Position numbers and translations under genes: made by a program
Notes under the pieces: generated by a model
The model's database searches: none
Told to the model about the DNA's origin: nothing
Seen by the model: only the letters and a program-made list of their open reading frames with translations
Assembly: GCA_047605545.1 (NCBI GenBank)
Contig: JASGFL010000003.1
Span: 20,598 to 84,597, forward strand
DNA from: Asticcacaulis sp047605545
Lineage (GTDB): Bacteria > Pseudomonadota > Alphaproteobacteria > Caulobacterales > Caulobacteraceae
Length of the DNA: 64,000 nucleotides
Reading direction: 5' to 3'
In this document: positions 1 through 7,844 of the stretch, piece after piece
Position numbering within the stretch: position 1 is the stretch's first letter
Layout of the letters: every line of letters begins with the position of its first letter

Positions 1-748
1 TGGCTTCGATCAGACGGCGATTGAGAATGTGCTGCATCGGTGAGGCTTCGCCCGCCTTCTGACAGGCATAGCGTAGCTGGGCTTCGCTGACATGAAGATC
101 AGACAGATACTCAGGAAGTGTGCGGCCGCTCTTGTAATATTGTTCGATCTGCTGATGAAAACGGGCCATCACATGCCGGTAGTTGCCGGGCATCAGATCG
201 GAGGCGCTGCGTTCCGCCTGAGACAGGCGATAGACATCAATCAGCAGTACCGCCAGACTGGCTTCTATGGCCGCGCGTTGCGCAGGCGCCTGCCAGCTTT
301 GTTCACGCTCAAGGCGGTGAATGATATGTAGCACATCCTCTGTGCGTGATTTTAGTGGCAGGGCGCGCATGCGTGACCCCAGGCCATCGATACCTGTGCG
401 CGTGGCGATCAGGTCTTTGAGAAAGGCGTCGGCCAGTGTCAGCACATAGCCTTCGACCTGAGCATCAAAATTAAAGCCGTGCACAATGCCTGTGGGGATA
501 AACAATATGTGCGGGCCGTCGAACAGGATTTCACGGTCATCCGCATAAACACTGCCCGCCCCTTTGAGGATGACGAAGAGGTGCGTCAGGCTGTCGTGTT
601 TGTGTGGTTTGATGCGGCCACGCAGCGGGCCTGAGCGCGCCTTGATGGTTTCGAGGTGCAGGAAGTGCTGATCGACCGCGCGCGTAGGTTCCCCATAGAG
701 GTAAAAATGCGGAACATAATCCCCCTTAGGGGTGGCGGGAACATTCAT
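1..748 (-). CDS. AraC-family transcriptional regulator, PobR-like (3' end cut by window edge)
   Basis: The reading frame runs leftwards and leaves the window at base 1, so about 249 residues are visible. The N-terminal part is a cupin-like sensor (motifs HLFVILKGAGS and LFIPTGIVHGF, roughly residues 45-90). The visible C-terminal part reads like the start of an AraC helix-turn-helix (LPEYLSDLHVSEAQLRYACQ, then SPMQHILNRRLIEA). AraC-type regulators with a cupin domain beside pobA are typically PobR, which activates pobA in response to 4-hydroxybenzoate. Here the gene lies downstream of pobA on the same strand, not divergent. The ATG at 748 lacks a close Shine-Dalgarno; an AGGAG lies 24 nt upstream, closer to an in-frame ATT, so the start is uncertain. 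The effector is inferred from the neighbour only. Confidence 0.8.
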   Translation of the reverse strand, partial: MNVPATPKGDYVPHFYLYGEPTRAVDQHFLHLETIKARSGPLRGRIKPHKHDSLTHLFVILKGAGSVYADDREILFDGPHILFIPTGIVHGFNFDAQVEGYVLTLADAFLKDLIATRTGIDGLGSRMRALPLKSRTEDVLHIIHRLEREQSWQAPAQRAAIEASLAVLLIDVYRLSQAERSASDLMPGNYRHVMARFHQQIEQYYKSGRTLPEYLSDLHVSEAQLRYACQKAGEASPMQHILNRRLIEA

Positions 749-861
749 GCGGCTGTGGTCGGCAATCGACCGCTCCTGACAGGAAAGGGTGTGGCCAGAC
801 TATAATATTTGTCCAACAGAGAACAGAAATTTATTGGCGGCAGTAACCGGTCGGTGTGACA

Positions 862-898
862 ATCGGCAGATGTCGAGGCATTCAGGACATCTGCCGAT
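862..898 (-). terminator. Hairpin after pobA (13-bp perfect stem)
   Basis: The arms ATCGGCAGATGTC (862-874) and its complement (886-898) form a perfect 13-bp stem with an 11-nt loop, 10 nt beyond the pobA stop. No clear U-run follows, so it may be an mRNA 3'-end stabiliser or weak terminator between pobA and the AraC-type gene rather than a strong intrinsic terminator. Confidence 0.55.
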
Positions 899-907
899 AT
901 GTGTCGG

Positions 908-2083
908 TTAGTAGGGCAGGCCGATATAGTTTTCCGCCAGCGAGGTCTGGGCGGCGCGGCTGGAACGCAGATAGGCCAGCTCGGCTTTTTGCATCTTGCG
1001 ATCGAACAGGGTCTGGTCAGGGAAGCGGTGCGTCAGCAGGGTCATGGACCATGAAAAACGCTCGGCCTTCCAGATGCGGCTTAAGGCGCGTTGCTCATAG
1101 CCTTTGAGGCCGGATTCATCGCCTGTCTTGATCTGGTCGATCAGGGCCAGGGCCAGATAGGTGACATCCGAAGCGGCCAGATTAAGGCCCTTGGCACCGG
1201 CAGGCGGTACGATGTGCGCGGCGTCGCCACACAGGAACAAACGCCCTTCCTGCATCTTTTCGCAGACATAGGAACGCAGCGGTGCGATCGATTTTTCAAT
1301 CGAAGGGCCGCGCGTCAGCGTGCCCTTGTCGTTCAGACGCAGCGAAAGCTCATCCCAGATGCGTTCATCCGACCAGTCCTCGATTTTCTGATCAAGGCCG
1401 ACCTGAATATAGTAGCGGCTGCGGGTATTGGAGCGCATCGAGGCCAGAGCGAAGCCGTTTTCATGGTTGGAATAGATCAGTTCATGATCCATTGGCGGGA
1501 CATCGGCCATGATCCCCAGCCAGCCAAAGGGATAAACTTTTTCCACGGCATAAGATTCGGCGTTTTTGATGGTCTGGCGGGCAATGCCGTGAAAGCCGTC
1601 ACAACCGGCAATGTACTGACAGTCCAGACGCTTTTCGACGCCGTCCTTGGTGTAGGTCACATAGGGGCTTGCGGAATCCACCCCATGCAGGGCGACGTCT
1701 TTGGCTTCGAACACCAGAGGAATATGGCGTTCGGCACAGGCATCCATCAGGTCAATCGTAATCTCGGTCTGGCCATAGACCATTACGTCTGTGCCCACCA
1801 GATTGTGCAGATCAATACGGAAGGGGACGTCATCATCCAGAAGCGTAAAGCCCTCATGCGGCAGGCCCACCTTGTCCATGCGGGCATTGACACCGACCTT
1901 GCGCAGCAATTCGACGGTGCCCTGTTCAAGCACACCGGCGCGAATACGGCCTTCGGTATAGGCGCGGGTCTGACGCTCAAGCACCACACAGTCTATGCCT
2001 TCGATATGCAGCAGGTGCGACAGCATCAGGCCGGAGACGCCGCCACCAATAATGGCGACAGTCGTTTTGGAAGGTACGTCCAT
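908..2083 (-). CDS. pobA: 4-hydroxybenzoate 3-monooxygenase (PobA)
   Basis: This flavoprotein hydroxylates 4-hydroxybenzoate to protocatechuate with NAD(P)H and O2 in the cytoplasm. The 391-residue length matches the family. It has the FAD-binding GGGVSG at residues 13-18, the GRIRAGVLEQG segment, the DG motif in GCDGFHG, and GDAAHIVPPAGAKGLNLA near residue 290. The substrate-pocket segments TRSRYYIQV and HELIYSN and the C-terminal ENYIGLPY align with the well-studied Pseudomonas enzyme as I recall it, so substrate assignment is strong. A good ribosome site (AAGGGATGG) precedes the ATG. Upstream AT-rich DNA (2084-2130) carries the promoter. It links the coumarate branch of the neighbouring operon (4-hydroxybenzoate) to protocatechuate. 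Confidence 0.96.
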   Translation of the reverse strand: MDVPSKTTVAIIGGGVSGLMLSHLLHIEGIDCVVLERQTRAYTEGRIRAGVLEQGTVELLRKVGVNARMDKVGLPHEGFTLLDDDVPFRIDLHNLVGTDVMVYGQTEITIDLMDACAERHIPLVFEAKDVALHGVDSASPYVTYTKDGVEKRLDCQYIAGCDGFHGIARQTIKNAESYAVEKVYPFGWLGIMADVPPMDHELIYSNHENGFALASMRSNTRSRYYIQVGLDQKIEDWSDERIWDELSLRLNDKGTLTRGPSIEKSIAPLRSYVCEKMQEGRLFLCGDAAHIVPPAGAKGLNLAASDVTYLALALIDQIKTGDESGLKGYEQRALSRIWKAERFSWSMTLLTHRFPDQTLFDRKMQKAELAYLRSSRAAQTSLAENYIGLPY

Positions 2084-2193
2084 TTTCCATCCCTTTTTAG
2101 TTATTTATAATACCTAAAAATATGCCGGAAAATGGAGGGTGTGCCTATGGAGTGAGTTATCAGAAACTTGGACAAAACTGAGAAATCAGGGCG

Positions 2194-2221
2194 AAAAAAA
2201 GCGCGCCATTTCGGGCGCGCT
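2194..2221 (-). terminator. Intrinsic terminator of the MarR gene
   Basis: An 8-bp GC stem (AGCGCGCC at 2200-2207 with GGCGCGCT at 2214-2221) is followed, read on the minus strand, by seven U residues (A-tract 2194-2200). It separates the MarR gene from pobA, so pobA has its own promoter. Confidence 0.85.
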
Positions 2222-2248
2222 GTTTCTGTGGTGGCGTGAGGTGCGGGC

Positions 2249-2689
2249 TTATCTGAAGCTGCCGAGAACCCGCAGGCCGGTCATGAAGCTGTCGGGGTCC
2301 ACGCCCGCTTTTTGCAACAGGCCGACCAGTCTGGCCCTGTGTTCAGCCTCGATGCGGTCGGCTTCGGACAGAATTTCAATGCCCTTTGGCGTCAGGGTGA
2401 TCTGGTTGGCGCGGCGGTCTTTTTCATCCACCAGACGCTCGGTCAGGCCGCGTTCCTGAAGGGTGTCGATAAGCTTGACGACATTGGGACGCGCTATGTT
2501 CAGGTGGTCGCCGATAATGTGCTGGCGGATGCCGGCATTGGCTTCGATCAGGCGTAGCGCGGCAATGTCCACAGGGCGCAGATCAAGGTCTTTCAGCTTG
2601 TCTATCAGGTCGCTGAAGACATTAAGCTGGGCCAAGCGGAGGTGGAAGCCGAACTGCTGATCAAGGGCGTCAGGTATGGAAAAAGACAT
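2249..2689 (-). CDS. MarR-family regulator of hydroxycinnamate catabolism
   Basis: A 146-residue winged-helix protein with a typical MarR core: AALRLIEANAGIRQHIIGDHL (helix-turn-helix entry), ARPNVVKLIDTLQERGL, and the wing VDEKDRRANQITLTPKG. It is transcribed divergently from the vanillin dehydrogenase, hydratase-lyase and CoA-ligase operon. MarR proteins in this position (HcaR, CouR and FerR types) repress the operon and are released by hydroxycinnamoyl-CoA thioesters. That ligand is an inference from position. A candidate operator, a 20-bp imperfect dyad covering a TATAAT box, lies at 2772-2791. The gene ends in its own terminator. Confidence 0.85.
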   Translation of the reverse strand: MSFSIPDALDQQFGFHLRLAQLNVFSDLIDKLKDLDLRPVDIAALRLIEANAGIRQHIIGDHLNIARPNVVKLIDTLQERGLTERLVDEKDRRANQITLTPKGIEILSEADRIEAEHRARLVGLLQKAGVDPDSFMTGLRVLGSFR

Positions 2690-2771
2690 TTATTTATAGG
2701 TATCTGTTCTGGATTCTGTGATGTGTGTGACACTTCATATCAGAAAATAACAAGATTTTTCAAAATAAATA

Positions 2772-2791
2772 ATGACAAATATAATTGTTAT
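2772..2791 (+). promoter_or_regulatory. Candidate MarR operator over the -10 box of the hydroxycinnamate operon
   Basis: ATGACAAATATAATTGTTAT is an inverted repeat with 8 of 10 pairs matching. It contains a perfect TATAAT (2780-2785) about 70 bp before the vanillin dehydrogenase start. The -35 is weak. A repressor bound here would cover the core promoter. Assignment to the adjacent MarR is an inference. Confidence 0.5.
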
Positions 2792-2860
2792 GTTTAATAT
2801 CTAATATTGAGGATGCACGGGGCGCAATAGGCTCCGGCTTTTAACAGGGAGTATGTAAGC

Positions 2861-4327
2861 ATGTCTGCACAACAGGCTTCGGTTTTGAATCTGAATATAG
2901 CCTCTGAAGCGGTGCCTGCCGAAGGCGGTCGCACCTTTAGCCGGTTGAATCCGATTACGGGTGATCTGGCGACTGAGGCAGCGGCAGCGTCTGTCAATGA
3001 CGCCAATAAGGCGGTTGAAGCGGCGGCAGCGGCGCTTCCGGCCTGGTCAGCGCTTGGCCCCAATGCGCGTCGCGCTGTGCTTCTGAAAGCGGCGGCTGAG
3101 GTCGATGCGCTGGGTAATGAATTTGTCGCGGCCATGAAGGCCGAGATTGGCGCGACCGAAGGCTGGGCGCGGTTCAATGTCATGCTGGCGGGCAATATGC
3201 TGCGCGAAGCGGCAAGCCTGACGACGCTGGTTGCTGGTGAGACGATTCCGTCAGACAAGCCGGGTTGTGTGTCTCTGGCGGTGCGTCAGCCTGCGGGTGT
3301 GGTTCTGGGCATTGCGCCGTGGAATGCGCCGGTTATTCTGGCGACCCGTGCGGTGGCGACGCCGCTGGCCTGTGGTAACACAGTCGTTCTGAAGGCGGCT
3401 GAAGCCTGCCCGCGTACCCACGCCCTGATTGTCGAGGCGATCAACCGCGCAGGCGGCCCCAAGGGCATCGTCAGTCTGGTATCCAACGCCCCCGAAGATG
3501 CTCCCGCCATTGTTGGTGCGTTGATTGATCATCCGGCGGTGCGTCGCGTTAATTTCACCGGCTCTACCGGCGTCGGGCGTATCATTGCCGAACGTTCGGC
3601 CAAGAATCTGAAGCCTGCCCTGCTTGAGTTGGGTGGCAAGGCCCCGATGCTGATCCTCAAGGAAGCCGATCTGGATGAGGCGGTTAAGGCCGCTGCCTTT
3701 GGCGCCTTCATGAATCAGGGCCAGATATGTATGTCGACCGAACGCATCATTGTCGTCGAAGACATTGCCGATGCCTTTGTCGAAAAATTCGCCGCCAAGG
3801 CCAAAACCCTTGTGGCCGGTGATCCGCGCGAAGGGGCGACTCCACTCGGTTCGGTGGTTGACCTTAAATCCGCCGATAAGGTGCGCGGCCTGATGAAAGA
3901 TGCCATCTCCAAGGGTGCAAAGCTTGTGGCCGGTGGTGAAGGCGAGGGCGTGCTTATTCCGGCTTCAGTGCTGGATGGGGTCACGCCTGAGATGAACATC
4001 TATGCCGAAGAAAGCTTCGGGCCGGTGGTGTCGGTTGTGCGCGTAAAGGATGTCGAGGAAGCCATCCGTGTTGCCAATGACACCGAATATGGTCTGACGG
4101 CATCTGTGTTCACGACCAATATTGCCGAGGCCCTTTCGGTGGCGGCACGCATTCAGTCGGGTATGTGCCACATCAATGGCGCAACCGTTCATGACGAGGC
4201 CCAGATGCCCTTCGGTGGCGTCAAGGATTCGGGTTATGGCCGCTTTGGCGGCAAGGCCGGTATCGCCGAGTTCACCGAGCTGCGCTGGATCACCATCGAA
4301 ACCAAGCCCGGCCATTTCCCGATCTAA
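2861..4327 (+). CDS. vdh: Vanillin/4-hydroxybenzaldehyde dehydrogenase
   Basis: An NAD(P)-dependent aldehyde dehydrogenase of 488 residues that oxidises the aromatic aldehyde released by the next gene's product (vanillin to vanillate, 4-hydroxybenzaldehyde to 4-hydroxybenzoate). The catalytic pair is visible: Glu256 in LLELGGKAP and Cys290 in NQGQICMSTERI, 34 residues apart as in the family. The cofactor segment is VNFTGSTGVGR. The closest relatives by motif are vanillin and salicylaldehyde dehydrogenases. First gene of a three-gene operon, 17 nt before the hydratase-lyase; GGGAG precedes the ATG. The exact aldehyde range cannot be read from the sequence, but the neighbours fix the role well. 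Confidence 0.92.
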   Translation: MSAQQASVLNLNIASEAVPAEGGRTFSRLNPITGDLATEAAAASVNDANKAVEAAAAALPAWSALGPNARRAVLLKAAAEVDALGNEFVAAMKAEIGATEGWARFNVMLAGNMLREAASLTTLVAGETIPSDKPGCVSLAVRQPAGVVLGIAPWNAPVILATRAVATPLACGNTVVLKAAEACPRTHALIVEAINRAGGPKGIVSLVSNAPEDAPAIVGALIDHPAVRRVNFTGSTGVGRIIAERSAKNLKPALLELGGKAPMLILKEADLDEAVKAAAFGAFMNQGQICMSTERIIVVEDIADAFVEKFAAKAKTLVAGDPREGATPLGSVVDLKSADKVRGLMKDAISKGAKLVAGGEGEGVLIPASVLDGVTPEMNIYAEESFGPVVSVVRVKDVEEAIRVANDTEYGLTASVFTTNIAEALSVAARIQSGMCHINGATVHDEAQMPFGGVKDSGYGRFGGKAGIAEFTELRWITIETKPGHFPI

Positions 4328-4344
4328 TTTTAAGGTACAGTATT

Positions 4345-5181
4345 ATGAACAATGTCGTTCGGGCCGAGGAAGATACGGTCAGTTTTGAAGTCGTTGACGG
4401 CGTCGCGTGGGTAAAATTTAACCGCCCCGAAAAGCGTAACTGCATGTCCCCGCAGCTTAACCGCCAGATGATGCGCGTTCTGGATCAGCTTGAATATGAT
4501 GATGCCGTGCATGTGCTGGTATTGTCAGGTGAGGGCACGGCCTGGTCTGCGGGTATGGATCTCAAGGAATATTTCCGCGAAAACGAGGAAAAGGGTCTTG
4601 GGGCAACCCGCGGCGCACAGCGTGAGGCCTATGGCTGGTGGCGTCGTCTGCGCTGGTACCAGAAGCCGACCATCGCCATGATCAATGGCTGGTGCTTTGG
4701 TGGCGGCTATGGCCCTCTGTTCGCCTGTGATCTGGCCTTTGCGGCGGATGAGGCGACCTTTGGCCTGTCGGAAATCAACTGGGGCATCCTGCCGGGTGGC
4801 GGCGCGACCAAGGTGGCCACCGAGCTTCTGCCGTTCCGTAAGGCTATGTATCACGCCCTGATGGGTGAGAATGTCGATGGCAAGACGGCGGCGGACTGGG
4901 GTCTGGTCAATGAATCTGTGCCTCTGGCGCAGCTCAAAGAGCGCGTTACCGCAGTGGCCAACGTTCTGAAGGCGAAAAATCCCGTGGCGCTCAAGGCGAC
5001 AAAGGATGCGGTGCGTCGCGTCGGTGTCATGACCTATGATGAGGCAGAAGATTATCTGATCCGTGCTCAGGAAGCGGCCAATTCCTACGACAACGAAGGC
5101 CGTAAGCAGGGCATCAAACAGTTTATCGATGACAAGACCTATAAACCCGGTCTTGGCGCGTACGATAAGAGTAAGGCGTAA
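4345..5181 (+). CDS. ech: Hydroxycinnamoyl-CoA hydratase-lyase (feruloyl-CoA to vanillin + acetyl-CoA)
   Basis: A crotonase-family enzyme of 278 residues that hydrates feruloyl- or 4-coumaroyl-CoA and cleaves it to the aldehyde plus acetyl-CoA. Hallmarks of this subfamily are NRPEKRNCMSPQLNR, the oxyanion segment AWSAGMDLKEYF, NGWCFGGGY, and FGLSEINWGI, where Glu143 falls at the same number as the catalytic Glu of the Pseudomonas enzyme as I recall it. Tyr237 in AEDYLIRAQ matches the substrate-phenol-binding Tyr. These phenol-binding features separate it from ordinary enoyl-CoA hydratases. It sits between the aldehyde dehydrogenase and the CoA ligase. Confidence 0.95.
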   Translation: MNNVVRAEEDTVSFEVVDGVAWVKFNRPEKRNCMSPQLNRQMMRVLDQLEYDDAVHVLVLSGEGTAWSAGMDLKEYFRENEEKGLGATRGAQREAYGWWRRLRWYQKPTIAMINGWCFGGGYGPLFACDLAFAADEATFGLSEINWGILPGGGATKVATELLPFRKAMYHALMGENVDGKTAADWGLVNESVPLAQLKERVTAVANVLKAKNPVALKATKDAVRRVGVMTYDEAEDYLIRAQEAANSYDNEGRKQGIKQFIDDKTYKPGLGAYDKSKA

Positions 5182-5187
5182 CTGTAA

Positions 5188-5220
5188 GCCTGTCTGTCCG
5201 TCTTGTGCGGGCAGACAGGC
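5188..5220 (+). other. Intercistronic hairpin between ech and the CoA ligase gene
   Basis: GCCTGTCTGTCCG (5188-5200) pairs with 5208-5220 over 13 positions, one of them G-U, around a 7-nt loop. No U-run follows, so it is more likely an RNA-stability or processing element within the operon than a terminator. Confidence 0.6.
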
Positions 5221-5301
5221 GCTCTTCTGAGCTGCGAACCTTAACAAAGGCGCAGTGCGTCAACGCAACGCAAACAACCGAACAGAGTTGAGGAAAAAGG
5301 G

Positions 5302-6801
5302 ATGTCCAGCCTGGCCGCAGATGCCATAGCGTCGCATGCCGCTGCCCAGCCGCACAAGCTGGCAATCTATGATTACGGGCGCGAACGCGGATTCAGCTAT
5401 GCGCAGCTGGAGCATCTGATCAATGATGTGGCTGCCGATATTGAGCGCCGCATAGGATCGGATTGCGCAAGCCAGCGTATCGCCGTCATCGCCCGCAACA
5501 GTATCGAGATCATGGCCGTCATGTATGCGGCTAACCGTTTGGGGGCGATTTTCCTGCCCCTGAACTGGAGGCTCAGCCCGCATGAAACCGCTACATTGGC
5601 GGCTGATTGTGAGCCTGCCCTGACCTATTATCAGCCCGAATTTGCCGCTCAGGCCGATGCCATTGCCTCAGGCATAAGGGTTGAGGTCACCGATGCGCTT
5701 CTGACGCCGACCCAAAGTCCGGTAAGGGTGTCCGCTGCGACTTCGGATCAGCCGCTGATTATTCTTTATACGTCAGGGACGACGGGAACACCCAAGGGCG
5801 TGGTCATAACGACGCAAAACGCCCTGAGTTCGTCTGAAAATTTTGCCTCGGTTGCGTGGGTGAACCGCGAGTCGGTGCTGCTGTGTGATAATCCGTTGTT
5901 CCACACGATGGGCCTGATTGCCATCAGCCGGACGACCTTGCAGGTCGGGGCGAGCCTTTATCTGTCGCCGGTGTTTTCACCGGATACGACACTGGCCAGA
6001 CTGTCTGATCCCAAGCTGGGTATTACCCATTATTTCTGCGTCCCGCAGATGACACAGATGATGCGTCAGTGCGATGGGTTTGACCCTGAGGCGCTGCGTA
6101 ATCTGGTGGCCCTGTTTGTCGGGGGTGCGCCACTGTCGCCTGAGCTGGCGGCGCGCTGGCAGGCGGACAATATCCGCATTATCAATGGCTATGGCATGTC
6201 GGAAACCGGCACGGCCATTCACATGGAAATCGATGACGATAAGGGTCAGCGCGAAAAGCCTTCGAGCATAGGTAAGCCTGCGCCCCTGATCGATATTTCG
6301 GTAAGAGACAGCGAAGGCAACGAAGTGCCTGATGGTCAGGTGGGCGAGGCCTGGCTGCGCGGCCCCAATGTGTCGTTACGTTACTGGAACCATACGGCCG
6401 CTGCGGCTGATAGCTTTCGTGGGGAATGGTATCGCTCCGGCGATGCGGTGATCCGCGACACTGAGGGCTATTACAGCCTCGTCGGGCGGTTTAAGGACAT
6501 GTATATTTCCGGTGGCGAGAACGTCTATCCGGCGGAAATCGAAGGCGTTATTGCCGACATGGACGGCGTGCGCGAAGTGGCGGTTGTCGGTGTGCCTGAC
6601 GAAAAGTGGGGCGAAATCGGCGTGGCGGTTGTTCAGTGTAAACCTGACGCGGTTCTGGATGAGGCCCGTATCATCGCCCGATGCCGTGAGCGACTGGCCC
6701 ACTATAAGGCCCCCAAGCGCGTCACCTTTGTCGAAGATTTACCGCGTACCGGTTCGGGCAAGGTCAATAAGGTGGAAATCCGCAAGACACTGACCCTCTG
6801 A
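5302..6801 (+). CDS. fcs: Feruloyl/4-coumaroyl-CoA ligase (class I adenylate-forming)
   Basis: An ATP-dependent acid-CoA ligase of 499 residues that activates ferulate or coumarate, the first step before the hydratase-lyase. It has the AMP-binding loop ILYTSGTTGTPKGV (TSGTTG from residue 157), the A5 motif YGMSETGT, YRSGDAV, the hinge region GRFKDMYISGGENVYPAE, and the C-terminal catalytic lysine in RTGSGKVNK. The length fits actinobacterial-type feruloyl-CoA synthetases rather than the ~620-residue Pseudomonas form. A GAGGAAAAAGGG ribosome site precedes the ATG. The 120-nt gap from ech holds a hairpin. Substrate specificity is inferred from the operon. Confidence 0.88.
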   Translation: MSSLAADAIASHAAAQPHKLAIYDYGRERGFSYAQLEHLINDVAADIERRIGSDCASQRIAVIARNSIEIMAVMYAANRLGAIFLPLNWRLSPHETATLAADCEPALTYYQPEFAAQADAIASGIRVEVTDALLTPTQSPVRVSAATSDQPLIILYTSGTTGTPKGVVITTQNALSSSENFASVAWVNRESVLLCDNPLFHTMGLIAISRTTLQVGASLYLSPVFSPDTTLARLSDPKLGITHYFCVPQMTQMMRQCDGFDPEALRNLVALFVGGAPLSPELAARWQADNIRIINGYGMSETGTAIHMEIDDDKGQREKPSSIGKPAPLIDISVRDSEGNEVPDGQVGEAWLRGPNVSLRYWNHTAAAADSFRGEWYRSGDAVIRDTEGYYSLVGRFKDMYISGGENVYPAEIEGVIADMDGVREVAVVGVPDEKWGEIGVAVVQCKPDAVLDEARIIARCRERLAHYKAPKRVTFVEDLPRTGSGKVNKVEIRKTLTL

Positions 6802-6830
6802 TCCGTCCCCAATCTCCTCCCTACTCAAGC

Positions 6831-6880
6831 GCGGCGGCCACTCAGCGTCCCCTACCTCAACTTGGCCGCCGCCTTTTTTT
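6831..6880 (+). terminator. Intrinsic terminator of the hydroxycinnamate operon
   Basis: A 10-bp stem (GCGGCGGCCA at 6831-6840 with TGGCCGCCGC at 6863-6872) with a 22-nt loop is followed by C and seven T residues. It ends the plus-strand operon just before the convergent vanB. Confidence 0.85.
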
Positions 6881-6893
6881 CCTGAAATTCAGA

Positions 6894-7844
6894 CTACAGA
6901 TCCAGTATCAGAAGCGGCGATTTCGCACGTGAACAGCAGGGCGTAAACTGTGTGTTTGACGCCTGTTCCTCTTCGGTCAGATACTGATCACGATGGTCCG
7001 GTACACCTTCGATCACGCCGGTCAGGCAGGTGCCACAGATGCCCTGTTCACACGACAGGGAGATGAAGACTCCGTTCGCTTCCATCGCCTGAGCGACCGT
7101 CTGATCCGGTTCGACATCAAATTCCTGACCTGTGGAATTGATGCGTATCTTGAACCAGCCGTCATCCGCCAGGCTTTGCGTCTGGGGCGTGAAATATTCG
7201 CGGTGTAAATCGGCTTCGGCCCAGCCTGCGGCGCGCGAAGCGTCAAGGACATGGTTCATGAAGGCGTCAGGGCCGCAGACATAAAGATGGGTACCCGTCT
7301 GAGGGGCCTTTACCAGATCACTGACGGGATATTGTGTGTCGGGTTCGGCATCAAAGTGCAGGTGCACTGATGCTGCATAAGGGGCCTGAGACAGACGCTC
7401 CAGAAAGCCCGCCATGTCACGTGCGCGCGCATAGTAATGCAGTTCAAACGGCGCAGATCTGGCCCACAGGTCTTCGGCCATGCTGAGAATGGGCGTAATC
7501 CCAATACCGCCAGCGATCAGCAGGCTTTTTTGGGCCTCGGATGCCAGCGGGAACAGGTTGCGCGGCTCAGAGATACGCAGGCGTGTGCCGACGGTGATCT
7601 GATCGTGCATGGCCTTTGATCCGCCGCGCGATACCGCTTCCTTAAGCACGCCAATAACGTATCGATGGGTTTCCGAAGGTGCATTGGACAGGGAATACTG
7701 ACGCACAAGACTGTCGGTAATATGCACATCAATGTGCGATCCGGCACCAAAGGCCGGAAGTGCTGCGCCATTGACGGCCCTTAGCTCAAAACGGCGGATA
7801 AGCGCGGTTTCGTCGGTGATATCTGTGACTTCTATCTCAATCAT
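6894..7844 (-). CDS. vanB: Vanillate O-demethylase, reductase subunit (VanB)
   Basis: A 316-residue class IA oxygenase reductase that passes electrons from NAD(P)H through FMN and a plant-type [2Fe-2S] cluster to VanA. The flavin motif is RQYSLSNAP (48-56), the nucleotide motif LLIAGGIGITP (108-118), and the C-terminal ferredoxin domain has Cys265, Cys270, Cys273 and Cys303 or 304 in CEQGICGTC...PCC. Its ATG overlaps the vanA stop by one base (TAATG), so it is translated with vanA. VanAB turns vanillate into protocatechuate and formaldehyde. Confidence 0.95.
   Translation of the reverse strand: MIEIEVTDITDETALIRRFELRAVNGAALPAFGAGSHIDVHITDSLVRQYSLSNAPSETHRYVIGVLKEAVSRGGSKAMHDQITVGTRLRISEPRNLFPLASEAQKSLLIAGGIGITPILSMAEDLWARSAPFELHYYARARDMAGFLERLSQAPYAASVHLHFDAEPDTQYPVSDLVKAPQTGTHLYVCGPDAFMNHVLDASRAAGWAEADLHREYFTPQTQSLADDGWFKIRINSTGQEFDVEPDQTVAQAMEANGVFISLSCEQGICGTCLTGVIEGVPDHRDQYLTEEEQASNTQFTPCCSRAKSPLLILDL

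Noticed and set aside
1091..2110. Long open frame (339 codons) antisense to pobA
   Set aside because: It lies wholly opposite a clear PobA, has no recognisable domain or ribosome site, and arises from high-GC codon usage. Similar antisense frames at 15173-16195, 31054-32145 and 54855-55811 were dropped for the same reason.
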